A DNA stretch of 64,000 nucleotides. It comes from Micromonospora siamensis. Its GTDB lineage: Bacteria > Actinomycetota > Actinomycetes > Mycobacteriales > Micromonosporaceae. The DNA lies in contig NZ_LT607751.1 in assembly GCF_900090305.1 (NCBI RefSeq), positions 3,658,001 through 3,722,000 on the forward strand, read 5' to 3'. Positions 25,129 through 33,491 of this stretch are shown here, in pieces. Both the position numbers and the translations under genes were made by a program. Below the pieces are notes generated by a model. The model searched no databases and was not told the origin of the DNA. It saw nothing but the letters and a program-made list of their open reading frames with translations. Positions within the stretch are counted from its first letter, which is position 1. Each line of letters begins with the position of its first letter.

Positions 25129-25644
25129 ATGCGTCGAGGACTGAGGTACGTGCCGCCGGCCATGCTGCTGGCGCTGATCCTGGAACTGGCGGTGTTCGTG
25201 GCGGTGGGCCGGGGCATCGGTTTCGGCTCGGCGGTGCTGCTGGTGTTCGCGGCGTCGCTGGTGGGGCTGGTGTTGCTGCGCCGCGAGGGGATGCGCGCCT
25301 GGCGCCGCTTCCGGGCCGGCGTCGAGGCGGGCGAGCGTCCGGGGCCGCAGGTGACCGACGGGCTGGTCGGGCTGCTCGGCGCGCTGCTGCTGGCCGCCCC
25401 CGGCCTGGTCAGCGGCGCGGTGGGCGTGCTGCTGCTGGTGCCGCCGGTGCGGCGGGTCGCCGGCGCCGGGGTGCGCCGGGTCGCCGAGCGGCGGATGTCG
25501 TCGATGGTGGCCGCGGACCTGTTCGGCCCGCGCCGCGTGCGGGTCCGGCAGGGGGAGCCGCAGCCCGGCCCGGCCCACACCGGACAACCGGTCACCGACC
25601 CCAACCGGGCCATCGAGGGTGAGATCGTCGAACCGCGCCCCTGA
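25129..25644 (+). CDS. FxsA family membrane protein
   Basis: 171-residue protein with helices at about residues 10-28, 32-50 and 83-105, and a long hydrophilic C-terminal tail ending EGEIVEPRP, typical of FxsA. FxsA of E. coli suppresses phage T7 exclusion by the F plasmid when overproduced; its cellular job is unclear. It follows ppm1 by 51 bases in the same direction and is closed by a strong terminator. Confidence 0.88.
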   Translation: MRRGLRYVPPAMLLALILELAVFVAVGRGIGFGSAVLLVFAASLVGLVLLRREGMRAWRRFRAGVEAGERPGPQVTDGLVGLLGALLLAAPGLVSGAVGVLLLVPPVRRVAGAGVRRVAERRMSSMVAADLFGPRRVRVRQGEPQPGPAHTGQPVTDPNRAIEGEIVEPRP

Positions 25645-25652
25645 GACGCGAA

Positions 25653-25685
25653 ACGCCCCCGGGAGGAGGAACCTCCCGGGGGCGT
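25653..25685. terminator. Bidirectional terminator between fxsA-like gene and rbpA
   Basis: Perfect 14-base arms ACGCCCCCGGGAGG and CCTCCCGGGGGCGT with the loop AGGAA, between convergent genes. It is flanked by AAA and TCGTCGTTT. Confidence 0.85.
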
Positions 25686-25699
25686 CGTCGTTTCGCCGG

Positions 25700-26041
25700 T
25701 CAGGCGCGGCCGCGGCGGGTGCGGACCTCCTGCAGCCGCTCGGCGAGGATGTCCTCCAGCTCGGCGATGGAGCGGCGCTCGAGCAGCATGTCCCAGTGGG
25801 TACGCGGCGGCTTGGCCTTCTTCTGCTCCGGCTCGCTGCCGTCGACCAGCCGGGCGACGCTGCCGTCGAACTTGCACTCCCAGGTCGTGGGGACCTCGGC
25901 GTCGACGGCGAACGGCACCTCGAACTGGTGGCCCTTGGCGCACAGGTACTCACGGGTCTGCCGCGGCGCGAGCTCCGTGTTCCGGTCGGATTCGTAGCTG
26001 ACCGCGCCCAGACGGCTTCCGCGCAGCATACGCTCGCCCAT
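25700..26041 (-). CDS. rbpA: RNA polymerase-binding protein RbpA
   Basis: Actinobacterial transcription factor that binds RNA polymerase and stabilises principal-sigma open complexes. The 113 residues match the family. The N-terminus is LRGSRLGAVSYE (promoter-contacting tail), followed by a core domain with possible zinc ligands C34, H38, C56 and D59. The basic linker is KKAKPPRTHWDMLLERRS and the C-terminal sigma-interacting helix follows. ATG at 26041 has GAGGGGAAG spaced 8 bases upstream. It is transcribed alone. Confidence 0.95.
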   Translation of the reverse strand: MGERMLRGSRLGAVSYESDRNTELAPRQTREYLCAKGHQFEVPFAVDAEVPTTWECKFDGSVARLVDGSEPEQKKAKPPRTHWDMLLERRSIAELEDILAERLQEVRTRRGRA

Positions 26042-26263
26042 GATCGACTTCCCCTCGTTCGTGGTGCTGGTCTTCTCGTGTAACGGCACATCTGAGGCGG
26101 GTCATTCCCACCCGGCGGGCGGGTGTCCACGCCGACGGGCCCCTGCAAGGGTAGCCGGCCACGCCGGTCGCCCGGCGGGGTCGTCCCCGGCCGGGCTCAA
26201 ATGGTGGAGTGTTTTGCCTGCTACCGGGGATGCTAGCCGCCCCACAGCAACGGGAGGTGCCGA

Positions 26264-27745
26264 GTGGCCAGTGACACGCCGGTCGACAGCCGACCGCCGG
26301 GCGGGCGGACCTTCTTCGGCCATCCCCGTGCCCTGGCGACGCTGTTCCTCACCGAGATGTGGGAGCGGTTCAGCTTCTACGGCATGCGGGCCATCCTGGT
26401 GCTGTACCTCACCGCGGCCAGCGCCGACGCCGGACTGGGACTGCGCGAGTCCACCGCCAACGCCGTCTACGGCACGTACAACGCGATGGTCTACCTGATG
26501 GCGCTGCCCGGCGGGTGGGTCGCCGACCGGTTGCTCGGGGCCCGGCGCAGCGTGCTGTGGGGCGGCATCGTGATCGCCGCCGGGCACTACGTGATGGCCA
26601 TCCCCACCGGCTGGAGCGTCTTCGCCGGCATGACCCTGATCGTGCTCGGCACCGGGCTGCTCAAACCGAACATCTCCACCATGGTCGGCGACCTGTACGA
26701 CCGGGACTCCCCGCGCCGCGACGCCGGCTTCTCGATCTTCTACATGGGCATCAACCTGGGGGCGTTCATCGCCCCGCTGGTCTGCGGCTTCCTCGGCGAG
26801 AAGATCAACTGGCACCTGGGGTTCGCCGCCGCCGCCGTCGGCATGACCTTCGGCGTGATCCAGTACGTCCTGGGCGGGCGCAACCTGGGCGACGCCGGCG
26901 CCCGCCCCGTCGACCCGCTGCTCGGCGCCGACCGGCGACGGGCCCTGCGCCTCATCGGCATCGGCGTGGCGGTCCTGGCGCTGGTGCTGCTCGCCCTGGG
27001 CGTGGCCGGCCTGTTCACCGTCAACAGCGTGGTCAACCTGCTCACCGTCGCCACCGTGGTGATCACCGTCGGCTACTTCGCCCGGATCCTCACCGACCGG
27101 GAGATCAGCTCGACCGAGCGCAGCCGGATGAAGGCGTACCTGTGGCTGTTCATCTTCGCCGCCGCGTTCTGGCTGATCTACGACCAGGCCGGTTCGGTGC
27201 TGAACATCTTCGCCGCCGACCGCACCGACCGGGACGTGTTCGGCTTCACCTTCCCCGCCTCCTGGCTCCAGTCGGTCAACCCGATCCTGATCATCATCGG
27301 GGCGCCGCTGGCCGCCGCGCTCTGGGTCAAACTGGGCCACCGCGTCTCCACCCCGGCGAAGTTCGCCGTCGGCCTGATCCTCAACGGCCTGTCGTTCGTG
27401 CTGATGGCCGCCGCCGCCCGGGCCGCCGTCGGCGGCGACCTGGTCTCCCCGTGGTGGCTGGTGGCCGTCTACGCCATCCAGGTCGCCGGTGAGCTGGCCC
27501 TGAGCCCGGTCGGCCTGTCCGCCACCACCCGACTCGCCCCGGTCAAGTACGCCAGCCAGATGATGGGCCTGTGGTTCCTGGCCACCGCCGTCGGCGACGC
27601 CATCGGTGGTCAGGTCGCCCGGCTCGCCGAGACCTGGCCCGAGCCGACGTACTTCCTGACCTTCGGCCTGGCCTCGGTGGTGCTCGGGGTGGCGGCCGTG
27701 GCGGCCAGCCGGCACATCCGCCGGATGATGGCCGGCATCCACTAG
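26264..27745 (+). CDS. POT family proton-dependent oligopeptide symporter
   Basis: 493-residue membrane transporter of the PTR2/POT family with about 12-14 helices, importing di- and tripeptides with protons. The family fingerprint EMWERFSFYGMRAILVLYL (residues about 30-48) includes the ExxER-type proton and peptide motif, and FSIFYMGINLGAF is the second PTR2 signature. GTG at 26264 is preceded by GGGAGGTGC. It ends one base before the convergent coiled-coil gene, with no obvious terminator between. Confidence 0.95.
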   Translation: MASDTPVDSRPPGGRTFFGHPRALATLFLTEMWERFSFYGMRAILVLYLTAASADAGLGLRESTANAVYGTYNAMVYLMALPGGWVADRLLGARRSVLWGGIVIAAGHYVMAIPTGWSVFAGMTLIVLGTGLLKPNISTMVGDLYDRDSPRRDAGFSIFYMGINLGAFIAPLVCGFLGEKINWHLGFAAAAVGMTFGVIQYVLGGRNLGDAGARPVDPLLGADRRRALRLIGIGVAVLALVLLALGVAGLFTVNSVVNLLTVATVVITVGYFARILTDREISSTERSRMKAYLWLFIFAAAFWLIYDQAGSVLNIFAADRTDRDVFGFTFPASWLQSVNPILIIIGAPLAAALWVKLGHRVSTPAKFAVGLILNGLSFVLMAAAARAAVGGDLVSPWWLVAVYAIQVAGELALSPVGLSATTRLAPVKYASQMMGLWFLATAVGDAIGGQVARLAETWPEPTYFLTFGLASVVLGVAAVAASRHIRRMMAGIH

Positions 27746-27746
27746 C

Positions 27747-28886
27747 TCACTGCGGCCGGGCCGCCGGGGCCAGCCGGGCCAGCGCGGCGGCCAGGTCGCT
27801 GACCTGGTCGGCGAGCTGCGCCGCCCGCCGCTGGGCGCTGTCCCGGTCGTTCTCCGCGGCCCCCGTCCGGACCTCCAGCTCCGCCAGCCGGGCCCGGACG
27901 GCCGCGTCGGCGTGCCGGGCGGCGGCGAGTTCCGCGGCGAGCGCGTCGCGCTGCCCGGCCGCGGCGGCCGCGTCCTCCCGGGCCCGGGCGGAGACCGCCG
28001 CCAGTTCCTCCCGGGCCGCCGCCAACTCCTCGCCGACCGCCTGCGCCGCGGCCCGGGCCTGGTCACGGTCGCGGGTCGCGTCGGTGGTCGCCGCCTCGGC
28101 CCGCCGGGCCCGCTCCGCCGCGGCGTCGGCATCGGTACGCGACCGCGCGCTCTCCTGGTGGGCCTGCTCGGCACGGGTCAGCGCCTCGGCGGCCGCGGCG
28201 GTGGCCCGCTGCGCGTCGGCCCGCGCCGCGTCCCGCTCGACGGTCGCGTCGGCGGCGCGCTGCCGCTGCTCGTCCCGTTCGGCGCGCAGCGTCCGCAGCT
28301 CGTGGCGGGCCGCGTCGCGGTCCCGTTCGGCCTGGACCCGCAGCGCCACCGCGGCGCCCGCGTCGCGCCGCGCCTCGTCCCGCTCGGCGGTCGCCCGCTC
28401 CGCCTCCTGCCGCGCGGTGGCCGCTCGGGCGTCGGCGCCGGCGGCCCGAGCGAGCGCGGAGTCCCGGTCGGCGGTGGCGGCCTGCGCCTCCTGCCGGGCG
28501 CGGGCGGCCTGCGCGGCCGCCGTCTCCGCCTCCGCCCGGGCCTCGTCGCGGTCGGTGTGGGCCCGCGCGACCTCCGCGGCGGTCTCGGCACGCAGCTGGG
28601 CCAGCTGACGTTCCACCCCGGCCGGGGACAGCTCGGCGTGCAGGGACTCGGTCAGCGTCTGCACGATCTGGTCCAGCCGGTCCACCGCCTCCCAGGTGCG
28701 GGCGACCTGACCGGGCAGGCCCGGGGCGCTGCGGTGGCGCATCCGCACGTTGCGGGAGGCCCGCTGGCAGGCGCCGTCGTTGTCCCGGCAGTACCGGAAC
28801 GGCCGGCCGGCGCCGGCGCGCTGCGGCACCTCGCGTCCGCAGTGGGCGCAGGGGCGGGTCTCGGTGGAGGTGGGCTCGGCGTCCAT
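27747..28886 (-). CDS. Coiled-coil protein with N-terminal zinc-finger-like site
   Basis: 379-residue protein not assigned to a named family. Residues 13-40 carry C13, C16, C33 and C40 in a CAHC..YC..GAC arrangement suggesting a zinc knuckle. Residues 90-370 are almost pure alanine/arginine/glutamate-rich heptads (repeats of the kind ERDEARRDA), predicting a long coiled coil. There is no membrane segment or enzymatic motif. It recalls KfrA-like DNA-binding coiled-coil proteins in shape only. It could be structural or DNA-associated. Confidence 0.75.
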   Translation of the reverse strand: MDAEPTSTETRPCAHCGREVPQRAGAGRPFRYCRDNDGACQRASRNVRMRHRSAPGLPGQVARTWEAVDRLDQIVQTLTESLHAELSPAGVERQLAQLRAETAAEVARAHTDRDEARAEAETAAAQAARARQEAQAATADRDSALARAAGADARAATARQEAERATAERDEARRDAGAAVALRVQAERDRDAARHELRTLRAERDEQRQRAADATVERDAARADAQRATAAAAEALTRAEQAHQESARSRTDADAAAERARRAEAATTDATRDRDQARAAAQAVGEELAAAREELAAVSARAREDAAAAAGQRDALAAELAAARHADAAVRARLAELEVRTGAAENDRDSAQRRAAQLADQVSDLAAALARLAPAARPQ

Positions 28887-28969
28887 CGAGGCGGAAGTCT
28901 AGTTCCGCCGCCGGCCCGCGCCCCGGTCGGTGGGCACCGGGCGGCGGCGCCACCGGATAGCATCCGCCG

Positions 28970-29479
28970 ATGGCCTTGTCTCCGTACATCGCCCGGCTGC
29001 GGGCCCACATCGGTCACGACGTGCTGCTGCTGCCCGGGGTCAGCGCCGTGGTCCGCGACGACGCCGGTCGGGTGCTGCTGGCCCGCCGCAGCGACAACGG
29101 CCGTTGGTCACTGCCCGCCGGCCTGGTGGACCCGGGGGAGCAGCCGGCCGACGCGGTGCTGCGCGAGGTCCTGGAGGAGACCGGCGTACGCGTGGAGATC
29201 GAGCGGGTCGGTGGGGTCGCCACCCACCCCGTCGTCTACCCCAACGGGGACGCCTGCGAGTACCTGAACGTGTGGTTCCGCTGCCGGCCCGTCGGCGGCG
29301 CCCCGACGGCCGACGGCGACGAGTCCCTGGAGGTCGGCTGGTTCGCCCCGGAAGCCCTGCCCGAGCTGGACGACTGGTCCCGCCTGCGGATCGACACCAC
29401 CGTCGCGCAGGACGCGCCCACCTGGCACGCCGCGCCGGGGGAGAAGCACCCCGCGCTGGGGCAGCCCGACGCCCTGTAG
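28970..29479 (+). CDS. NUDIX hydrolase
   Basis: 169-residue pyrophosphohydrolase. The Nudix box is complete: GLVDPGEQPADAVLREVLEE followed by TGV, about residues 51-73, with the REVLEE metal-binding glutamates. The N-terminal region resembles the MutT/ADP-ribose pyrophosphatase class common in actinomycetes. Substrate unknown. It is followed after 56 bases by an acetyltransferase gene on the same strand. Confidence 0.95.
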   Translation: MALSPYIARLRAHIGHDVLLLPGVSAVVRDDAGRVLLARRSDNGRWSLPAGLVDPGEQPADAVLREVLEETGVRVEIERVGGVATHPVVYPNGDACEYLNVWFRCRPVGGAPTADGDESLEVGWFAPEALPELDDWSRLRIDTTVAQDAPTWHAAPGEKHPALGQPDAL

Positions 29480-29535
29480 GACCGGAGCGTGGGTCGGGGC
29501 TGCGCCGGGCGCCGGTCACCGGGCACACTGCACAG

Positions 29536-30090
29536 ATGTCCGTGACCCTGCGGGTCGCCGGCACCGCTTCCGGCCCCGAGCTCGAGCTGCGCTGCTGGCG
29601 CCTCGACGACGTACCCGCGCTGCTCGACGCGCACCGCGACCCGGGGCTGCGGTCCCGGGTGCGCCAGCCGCTGACCACGCCCGCCGAGGCGCGGCGCTGG
29701 ATCGACGGCAACCGGCAGGCCTGGGCGGCCGGCCGCAGCTTCAGCTTCGCCGTCTGCCAACCGGCCGCCGACGACAACCGGCTGGTCGCCTGCGTGGTGC
29801 TGAAGAACGTGCTGCCCGGACGGCTGGGCGCCGAGGTCGGCTACTGGACCGCCGCCGCCGCGCGCGGCCGGGGCGTCGCGCCACGGGCGCTGACCGCCGT
29901 CACCGACTGGGCGTTCACCCGGTTCGCCGCGACCGGCCTGTCCCACCTGGAGCTGCTGCACCAGGTCGACAACCCGGCCTCCTGCCGGGTCGCCGAGAAG
30001 ACCGGCTACGACTTCGTCGAGGTGCTGCCCGCGCGCCCACCGTTCCCGCTCGACGGGCACCGGCACGTGCGCCGGTTCACCCCACGATGA
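29536..30090 (+). CDS. GNAT family N-acetyltransferase (RimJ/RimL-like)
   Basis: 184-residue protein of the Acetyltransf_3 type. LELRCWRLDDVPALLDAH starts the fold, EVGYWTAAAARGRGVAPRAL is the acetyl-CoA pyrophosphate loop region (about residues 98-117), and the later block VDNPASCRVAEKTGY is typical of RimJ/RimL relatives that modify N-terminal amines or small amines. Its last 14 bases overlap the convergent TauE-like gene. Confidence 0.92.
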   Translation: MSVTLRVAGTASGPELELRCWRLDDVPALLDAHRDPGLRSRVRQPLTTPAEARRWIDGNRQAWAAGRSFSFAVCQPAADDNRLVACVVLKNVLPGRLGAEVGYWTAAAARGRGVAPRALTAVTDWAFTRFAATGLSHLELLHQVDNPASCRVAEKTGYDFVEVLPARPPFPLDGHRHVRRFTPR

Positions 30091-30802
30091 GCAGCAGCGC
30101 CCCGGCCACGACCAGCCCCACCTCGACCAGCGTCACGAAGACCCGGTCGCTGATCCGGGCCACCACCCGCCGGCCCAGCGCCGCTCCGAGCACCGTCGCC
30201 GGGGTCAACGCCGCCCCGAGCGCCAGCACCCGGCCGTCGAGCAGCCCACCGGCGGCGTAACCGGCGGTCTTGGCCAGGTGCAGGGTCACCGCGGCCGCCG
30301 CCTCGGTGCCCACGTACGCGGCGCCGGTCAACCCGTACCCGAGGAAGAACGGCGCGGTCAGCGGCCCCACCGAACCCAGCAGCGCCGACCCCAGGCCGGA
30401 GGCCGCGCCCACCGCCACGAACGCACCCGCCCGGGTACGCGGCGGACGGGGCCGCCACCGCCGCCACGCCACCACAGCGAGCAGGAAAACCCCGAGCAGC
30501 CGGCGCAGCCCGGCCAGCGGGGCGTGGGCCAGCAGCAGCGCCCCCGCCACCGCCAGCGGCACCGCGCCGAACGCGAACCGGGCGACCAGTGGTCGGTGCA
30601 GCTCGCGCCGGTTCACCCAGACCCGGGCGCCGTTGCTGGACAACTGGGCAAGGGTGAGCACCGGCACCGCCACCCGCAGCCCGAACAGCGCGGTGAACAC
30701 CGGCAGCAGCAGCACCCCGCCACCGAAACCGGTCACCGCCGACAGCAACGACAACGCGCACGCCGCCGCCGCGGCCAGCAGCAGCGCCTCGACCCCGCTC
30801 AC
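30077..30802 (-). CDS. TauE/SafE family membrane exporter
   Basis: 241-residue inner-membrane protein with about seven hydrophobic helices, of the TauE/SafE (DUF81) family that exports sulfite, sulfoacetate or other organosulfur anions. The N-terminal block SLLSAVTGFGGGVLLLPVF and the repeat-like GLGSALLGSVGPLTAPFFL are characteristic. The GTG overlaps the stop of the upstream YkvA-like gene. Substrate is not deducible and no sulfur genes are nearby. Confidence 0.9.
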   Translation of the reverse strand: MSGVEALLLAAAAACALSLLSAVTGFGGGVLLLPVFTALFGLRVAVPVLTLAQLSSNGARVWVNRRELHRPLVARFAFGAVPLAVAGALLLAHAPLAGLRRLLGVFLLAVVAWRRWRPRPPRTRAGAFVAVGAASGLGSALLGSVGPLTAPFFLGYGLTGAAYVGTEAAAAVTLHLAKTAGYAAGGLLDGRVLALGAALTPATVLGAALGRRVVARISDRVFVTLVEVGLVVAGALLLIVG

Positions 30803-31209
30803 CCGGCGGGCGTCGGCTCACCGGCCGGGCCGAGCAGCCGCAGCAGCAGCCGCGGCTCGCCCGGCCACGCGGCCAGCAGCACCTCCCGGGGCACCTGGCG
30901 GCCGGCGTAGCGCAGCGCCAGGGCGACCACCACGATGTCGTCGAGCGGTCCGATCACCGGCAGGAACTCCGGGATCAGGTCGATCGGGCTGGCCAGCCAG
31001 ATCCCGGCGAACACGATCGCCACCTTGGCCTTGCGGGGCACCCGGGGATCGGCGCGCAGCCGCCGCACCGTGGTCAGGCAGTCCGGGATGAACGCCGCCA
31101 GGTCCCGCAGGATGCCCGGCGGCAGCCGCCGGGCCAGCAGCACCAGCAGCGCCCAGCTGGCCAACAGGCAGGCCACCGCCACCGCCAGGCCGATCAGCCA
31201 GTCCCGCAC
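30799..31209 (-). CDS. YkvA/DUF1232 family membrane protein
   Basis: 136-residue protein with one N-terminal helix (about residues 4-24) and the DUF1232 block KAKVAIVFAGIWLASPIDL followed by IPEFLPVIGPLDD (about 63-98), which forms a hydrophobic hairpin. Function of the family is unknown. GTG at 31209 is set by GGAGGAGG seven bases upstream. Its stop overlaps the TauE-like start. Confidence 0.9.
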   Translation of the reverse strand: MRDWLIGLAVAVACLLASWALLVLLARRLPPGILRDLAAFIPDCLTTVRRLRADPRVPRKAKVAIVFAGIWLASPIDLIPEFLPVIGPLDDIVVVALALRYAGRQVPREVLLAAWPGEPRLLLRLLGPAGEPTPAG

Positions 31210-31349
31210 CCGTGCCTCCTCCGCAACGCTCTGCCGGCAATGTACGCCGCCCGCCCTCGCCCCGCCCGACGGCGGGGAATGCCGGCCCGTGGCCGGACGC
31301 TGCACCGTTGTCGGAGGCCCGGATACGGTGGAGCGAGGAGGTGGCGGCG

Positions 31350-31832
31350 GTGATCGACGGGTGGGAAGCGGCGGTCGAGGCGAAGATCCGCGAGGCGCAG
31401 GCGCGCGGCGAGTTCGACAACCTGCCCGGCGCGGGCAAACCGATCCCCGGCCGCAACGACCCCTACGACGAGTGCTGGTGGATCAAGAGCTTCCTGGAAC
31501 GCGAGCAGCTCCCCGGTGACCTGCTGCTGCCCACCCCGCTGCAACTGCGCCGGCGCATCGAGCAGCTCCCCGACGAGGTCCGCGACCTGCCCACCGAGCA
31601 GTCGGTCCGGGCGTTCGTGGTCGACCTCAACCGGCAGGTGATCGAGTGGCTGCGTACGCCGACCGGGCCGCGGGTGGTGGTCCGGCCGGTCGATGTGGAG
31701 GCGGTGCTGGCCGGCTGGCGGGCCGACCGGGCGCGGCGCACGGCCCAGCGCACCGTGGCGGCCGCCGTCGAGTCGGTCGCCCCCGTGCCCGCCCGTCGAC
31801 GGTCGTGGCGGCTGCCCTGGCGCCGCCGCTGA
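31350..31832 (+). CDS. DUF1992 (DnaJ-related) protein
   Basis: 160-residue cytosolic protein of DUF1992. The family core is EAKIREAQARGEFDNLPGAG followed by KPI (about residues 10-32), ending with an arginine-rich tail. The domain occurs in proteins labelled DnaJ homologue subfamily C member 28 and has no J domain itself. GTG at 31350 is nine bases after GAGGAG, while GTG at 31341 would abut it. Role unknown. Confidence 0.87.
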   Translation: MIDGWEAAVEAKIREAQARGEFDNLPGAGKPIPGRNDPYDECWWIKSFLEREQLPGDLLLPTPLQLRRRIEQLPDEVRDLPTEQSVRAFVVDLNRQVIEWLRTPTGPRVVVRPVDVEAVLAGWRADRARRTAQRTVAAAVESVAPVPARRRSWRLPWRRR

Positions 31833-31935
31833 CCGGCGGACACCTGATCGTCCGTCCCCGCCGGGTGGGGGTCGCCGCCCGTCCGCGATCCAGGTGTGTG
31901 CCGGGGGTGCCGCCGCGAGGCGATGTCCCAGTCGT

Positions 31936-32733
31936 TCACCGCCGCCGCACGCGCAGCACGCAGGTCAGCATCGGGAGGCTGAACTCGCCGTGCGCGGTCT
32001 GCGGGGTGTCGGCCAGGAAAGCGCGGATCCGGTCGAGGGTGGCTTCGCGCTGCGGAGCCGGCATCACCAGCATTCCCGCCCTGGTGGCGAGAGTCGCGAC
32101 GAGCGAGTCGGCGGTGCGGCGCTGGGCGTGCCGGAACTCGGCCTGCTCCGGCGACCCGAACGCGACGGCCCCACCGCCGCGCGGCAGGTACGCGGTCGCC
32201 GTCTCGATCCGCCAGCTGTCCGGGGTGTCGCGGGGGCCGATGGCGGCGCCGCCGGCGACCCGGGCCAGCTCAGCCACCCAGCCGACCCGGTCGTCCAGGG
32301 TGTTCCACAATCCGGCGAGGGTGCTGCCGGGTGTCAGCACCCGGGCGATCTCCGGTCCCGCGACCGCCATGTCGAACCAGTGCATGGCGTTGCCCGCCAG
32401 TACGGCGTCGACGCCGCCGTCGGGCAGGGGGATCGCCTCGGCGCTGCCCCGGTGGGCGGGGACATCGGGCAGGGAGCGCCGCAGCTCGGCCAGCATGGCC
32501 GGGTCGGGCTCGACGGCCGTGACGTCGAAGCCCATCGCGGCAAGGGTGCCGGTGAGCTTGCCCGTGCCGGCCCCCAGGTCGAGCACCCGCCGACCGGGTG
32601 CCCCTTCCAGCGCCCACCGCACGGCGTCGCGCGCGTAGTCGGGGCGGTGCTCGGCGTACGCGGTCGCCGCGGCCCCGAACGACGAGGCGTGCCGTTCCCG
32701 CTCGCGCTGTTCGGTCCTGTCCCGTGCCGTCAT
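31936..32733 (-). CDS. Class I SAM-dependent methyltransferase
   Basis: 265-residue methyltransferase of the Methyltransf_11/UbiE-like kind. SAM motif I is RVLDLGAGTGKLTGTLAAMG (about residues 48-67), the acidic ribose ligand is in VTAVEPDPAML, and motif IV is AVLAGNAMHWFD. The N-terminal ERERHASSFGAAATAYAEHR and PDYA are common in small-molecule methyltransferases of actinomycetes. The acceptor is unknown. Confidence 0.93.
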   Translation of the reverse strand: MTARDRTEQRERERHASSFGAAATAYAEHRPDYARDAVRWALEGAPGRRVLDLGAGTGKLTGTLAAMGFDVTAVEPDPAMLAELRRSLPDVPAHRGSAEAIPLPDGGVDAVLAGNAMHWFDMAVAGPEIARVLTPGSTLAGLWNTLDDRVGWVAELARVAGGAAIGPRDTPDSWRIETATAYLPRGGGAVAFGSPEQAEFRHAQRRTADSLVATLATRAGMLVMPAPQREATLDRIRAFLADTPQTAHGEFSLPMLTCVLRVRRR

Positions 32734-32883
32734 CGTCTCTCACCTCTCGTGGTGAAGCCGCAGGAGGCCATCTTCGCAGTCGCCCGTTGCGGCGTGCCTG
32801 TCGTGGACCCGGCCGACGGAACCTCTTCCGTATCTCCATGGAACCTTCACCAACTGCCGGTGGCCCTGTGCTTCCGTGTGCGG

Positions 32884-33248
32884 ATGGTCGGACTTCCGGC
32901 GGCGACCGCCGCGCCAGATCAGATCGCCTACCTGGACGCGGCTGCCAGCACGCCGGTGGGCCTGGACTACAAGCAGCGGTTCGTGGCGTCGCTCGAACTG
33001 CTGCCGGGCCAGACAGTGGCCGACATCGGCTGCGGTCCGGGAACGGACCTCGGTCGTCTCGCCGACGCGGTGGGGAAGGACGGCTGGGTCATCGGTGTCG
33101 ACCGGGAGCCCCCGCATGCTCGCGGAAGCACGGCGCCGCCTGGGCGGGCGGTATGAGCGAGGCGAACGCCGAATCCTGGCTACGGCGACTCGTCCAGGGC
33201 CCCGTGGTCGCCGGCTTCACGTTCTACCTGGTGATCGCCGAAGCCTGA
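32884..33248 (+). pseudogene. Broken SAM-dependent methyltransferase
   Basis: Remains of a roughly 270-residue methyltransferase. The N-terminal third is readable (YLDAAASTPVGLDYKQRF, SAM motif ADIGCGPGTDLGRLA). A run of five Cs near 33111 then shifts the frame: PRMLAEARRRLGG continues in another frame. After that some 160 residues are missing, and the family C-terminus WLRRLVQGPVVAGFTFYLVI appears in a further frame ending at 33248. Frameshift plus internal deletion means no functional product. An inverted repeat ACGGAA-CCTC-TTCCGT lies upstream at 32816-32831. Confidence 0.8.
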
Positions 33249-33266
33249 TCCCACCGGCCACATCGC

Positions 33267-33302
33267 AGCGCCCCGGGAGGCCGCCAGGCTTCCCGGGGCG
33301 CT
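33267..33302. terminator. Terminator hairpin after methyltransferase remnant
   Basis: Perfect 12-base arms AGCGCCCCGGGA and TCCCGGGGCGCT with a 12-base loop, 18 bases after the pseudogene stop. Confidence 0.75.
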
Positions 33303-33491
33303 GCCACCTTCAAGCTCACGGCTCTGCACAGATCCCCACACCCGAATTAACGGATAGCCATTACCGGTAATCCGATATTTAGCACGGACAAACCGGACGT
33401 AACGGCAGTGCATCATAATGACGGTTCTTTGGCGTAAGTACTTACGCTGGTGTAAATCCCCGAGGATCTCTCACCCGAGACCGCCGGAAGG
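33303..33491. other. AT-richer stretch with palindromes
   Basis: This 189-base gap is visibly poorer in GC than the rest of the window. It holds two perfect palindromes, ATTACCGGTAAT at 33360-33371 and GCGTAAGTACTTACGC at 33432-33447. No ORF or RNA gene is evident. It lies downstream of both the broken methyltransferase and the convergent HNH gene. It could be an operator, a recombination site or the edge of an acquired segment. Confidence 0.5.
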
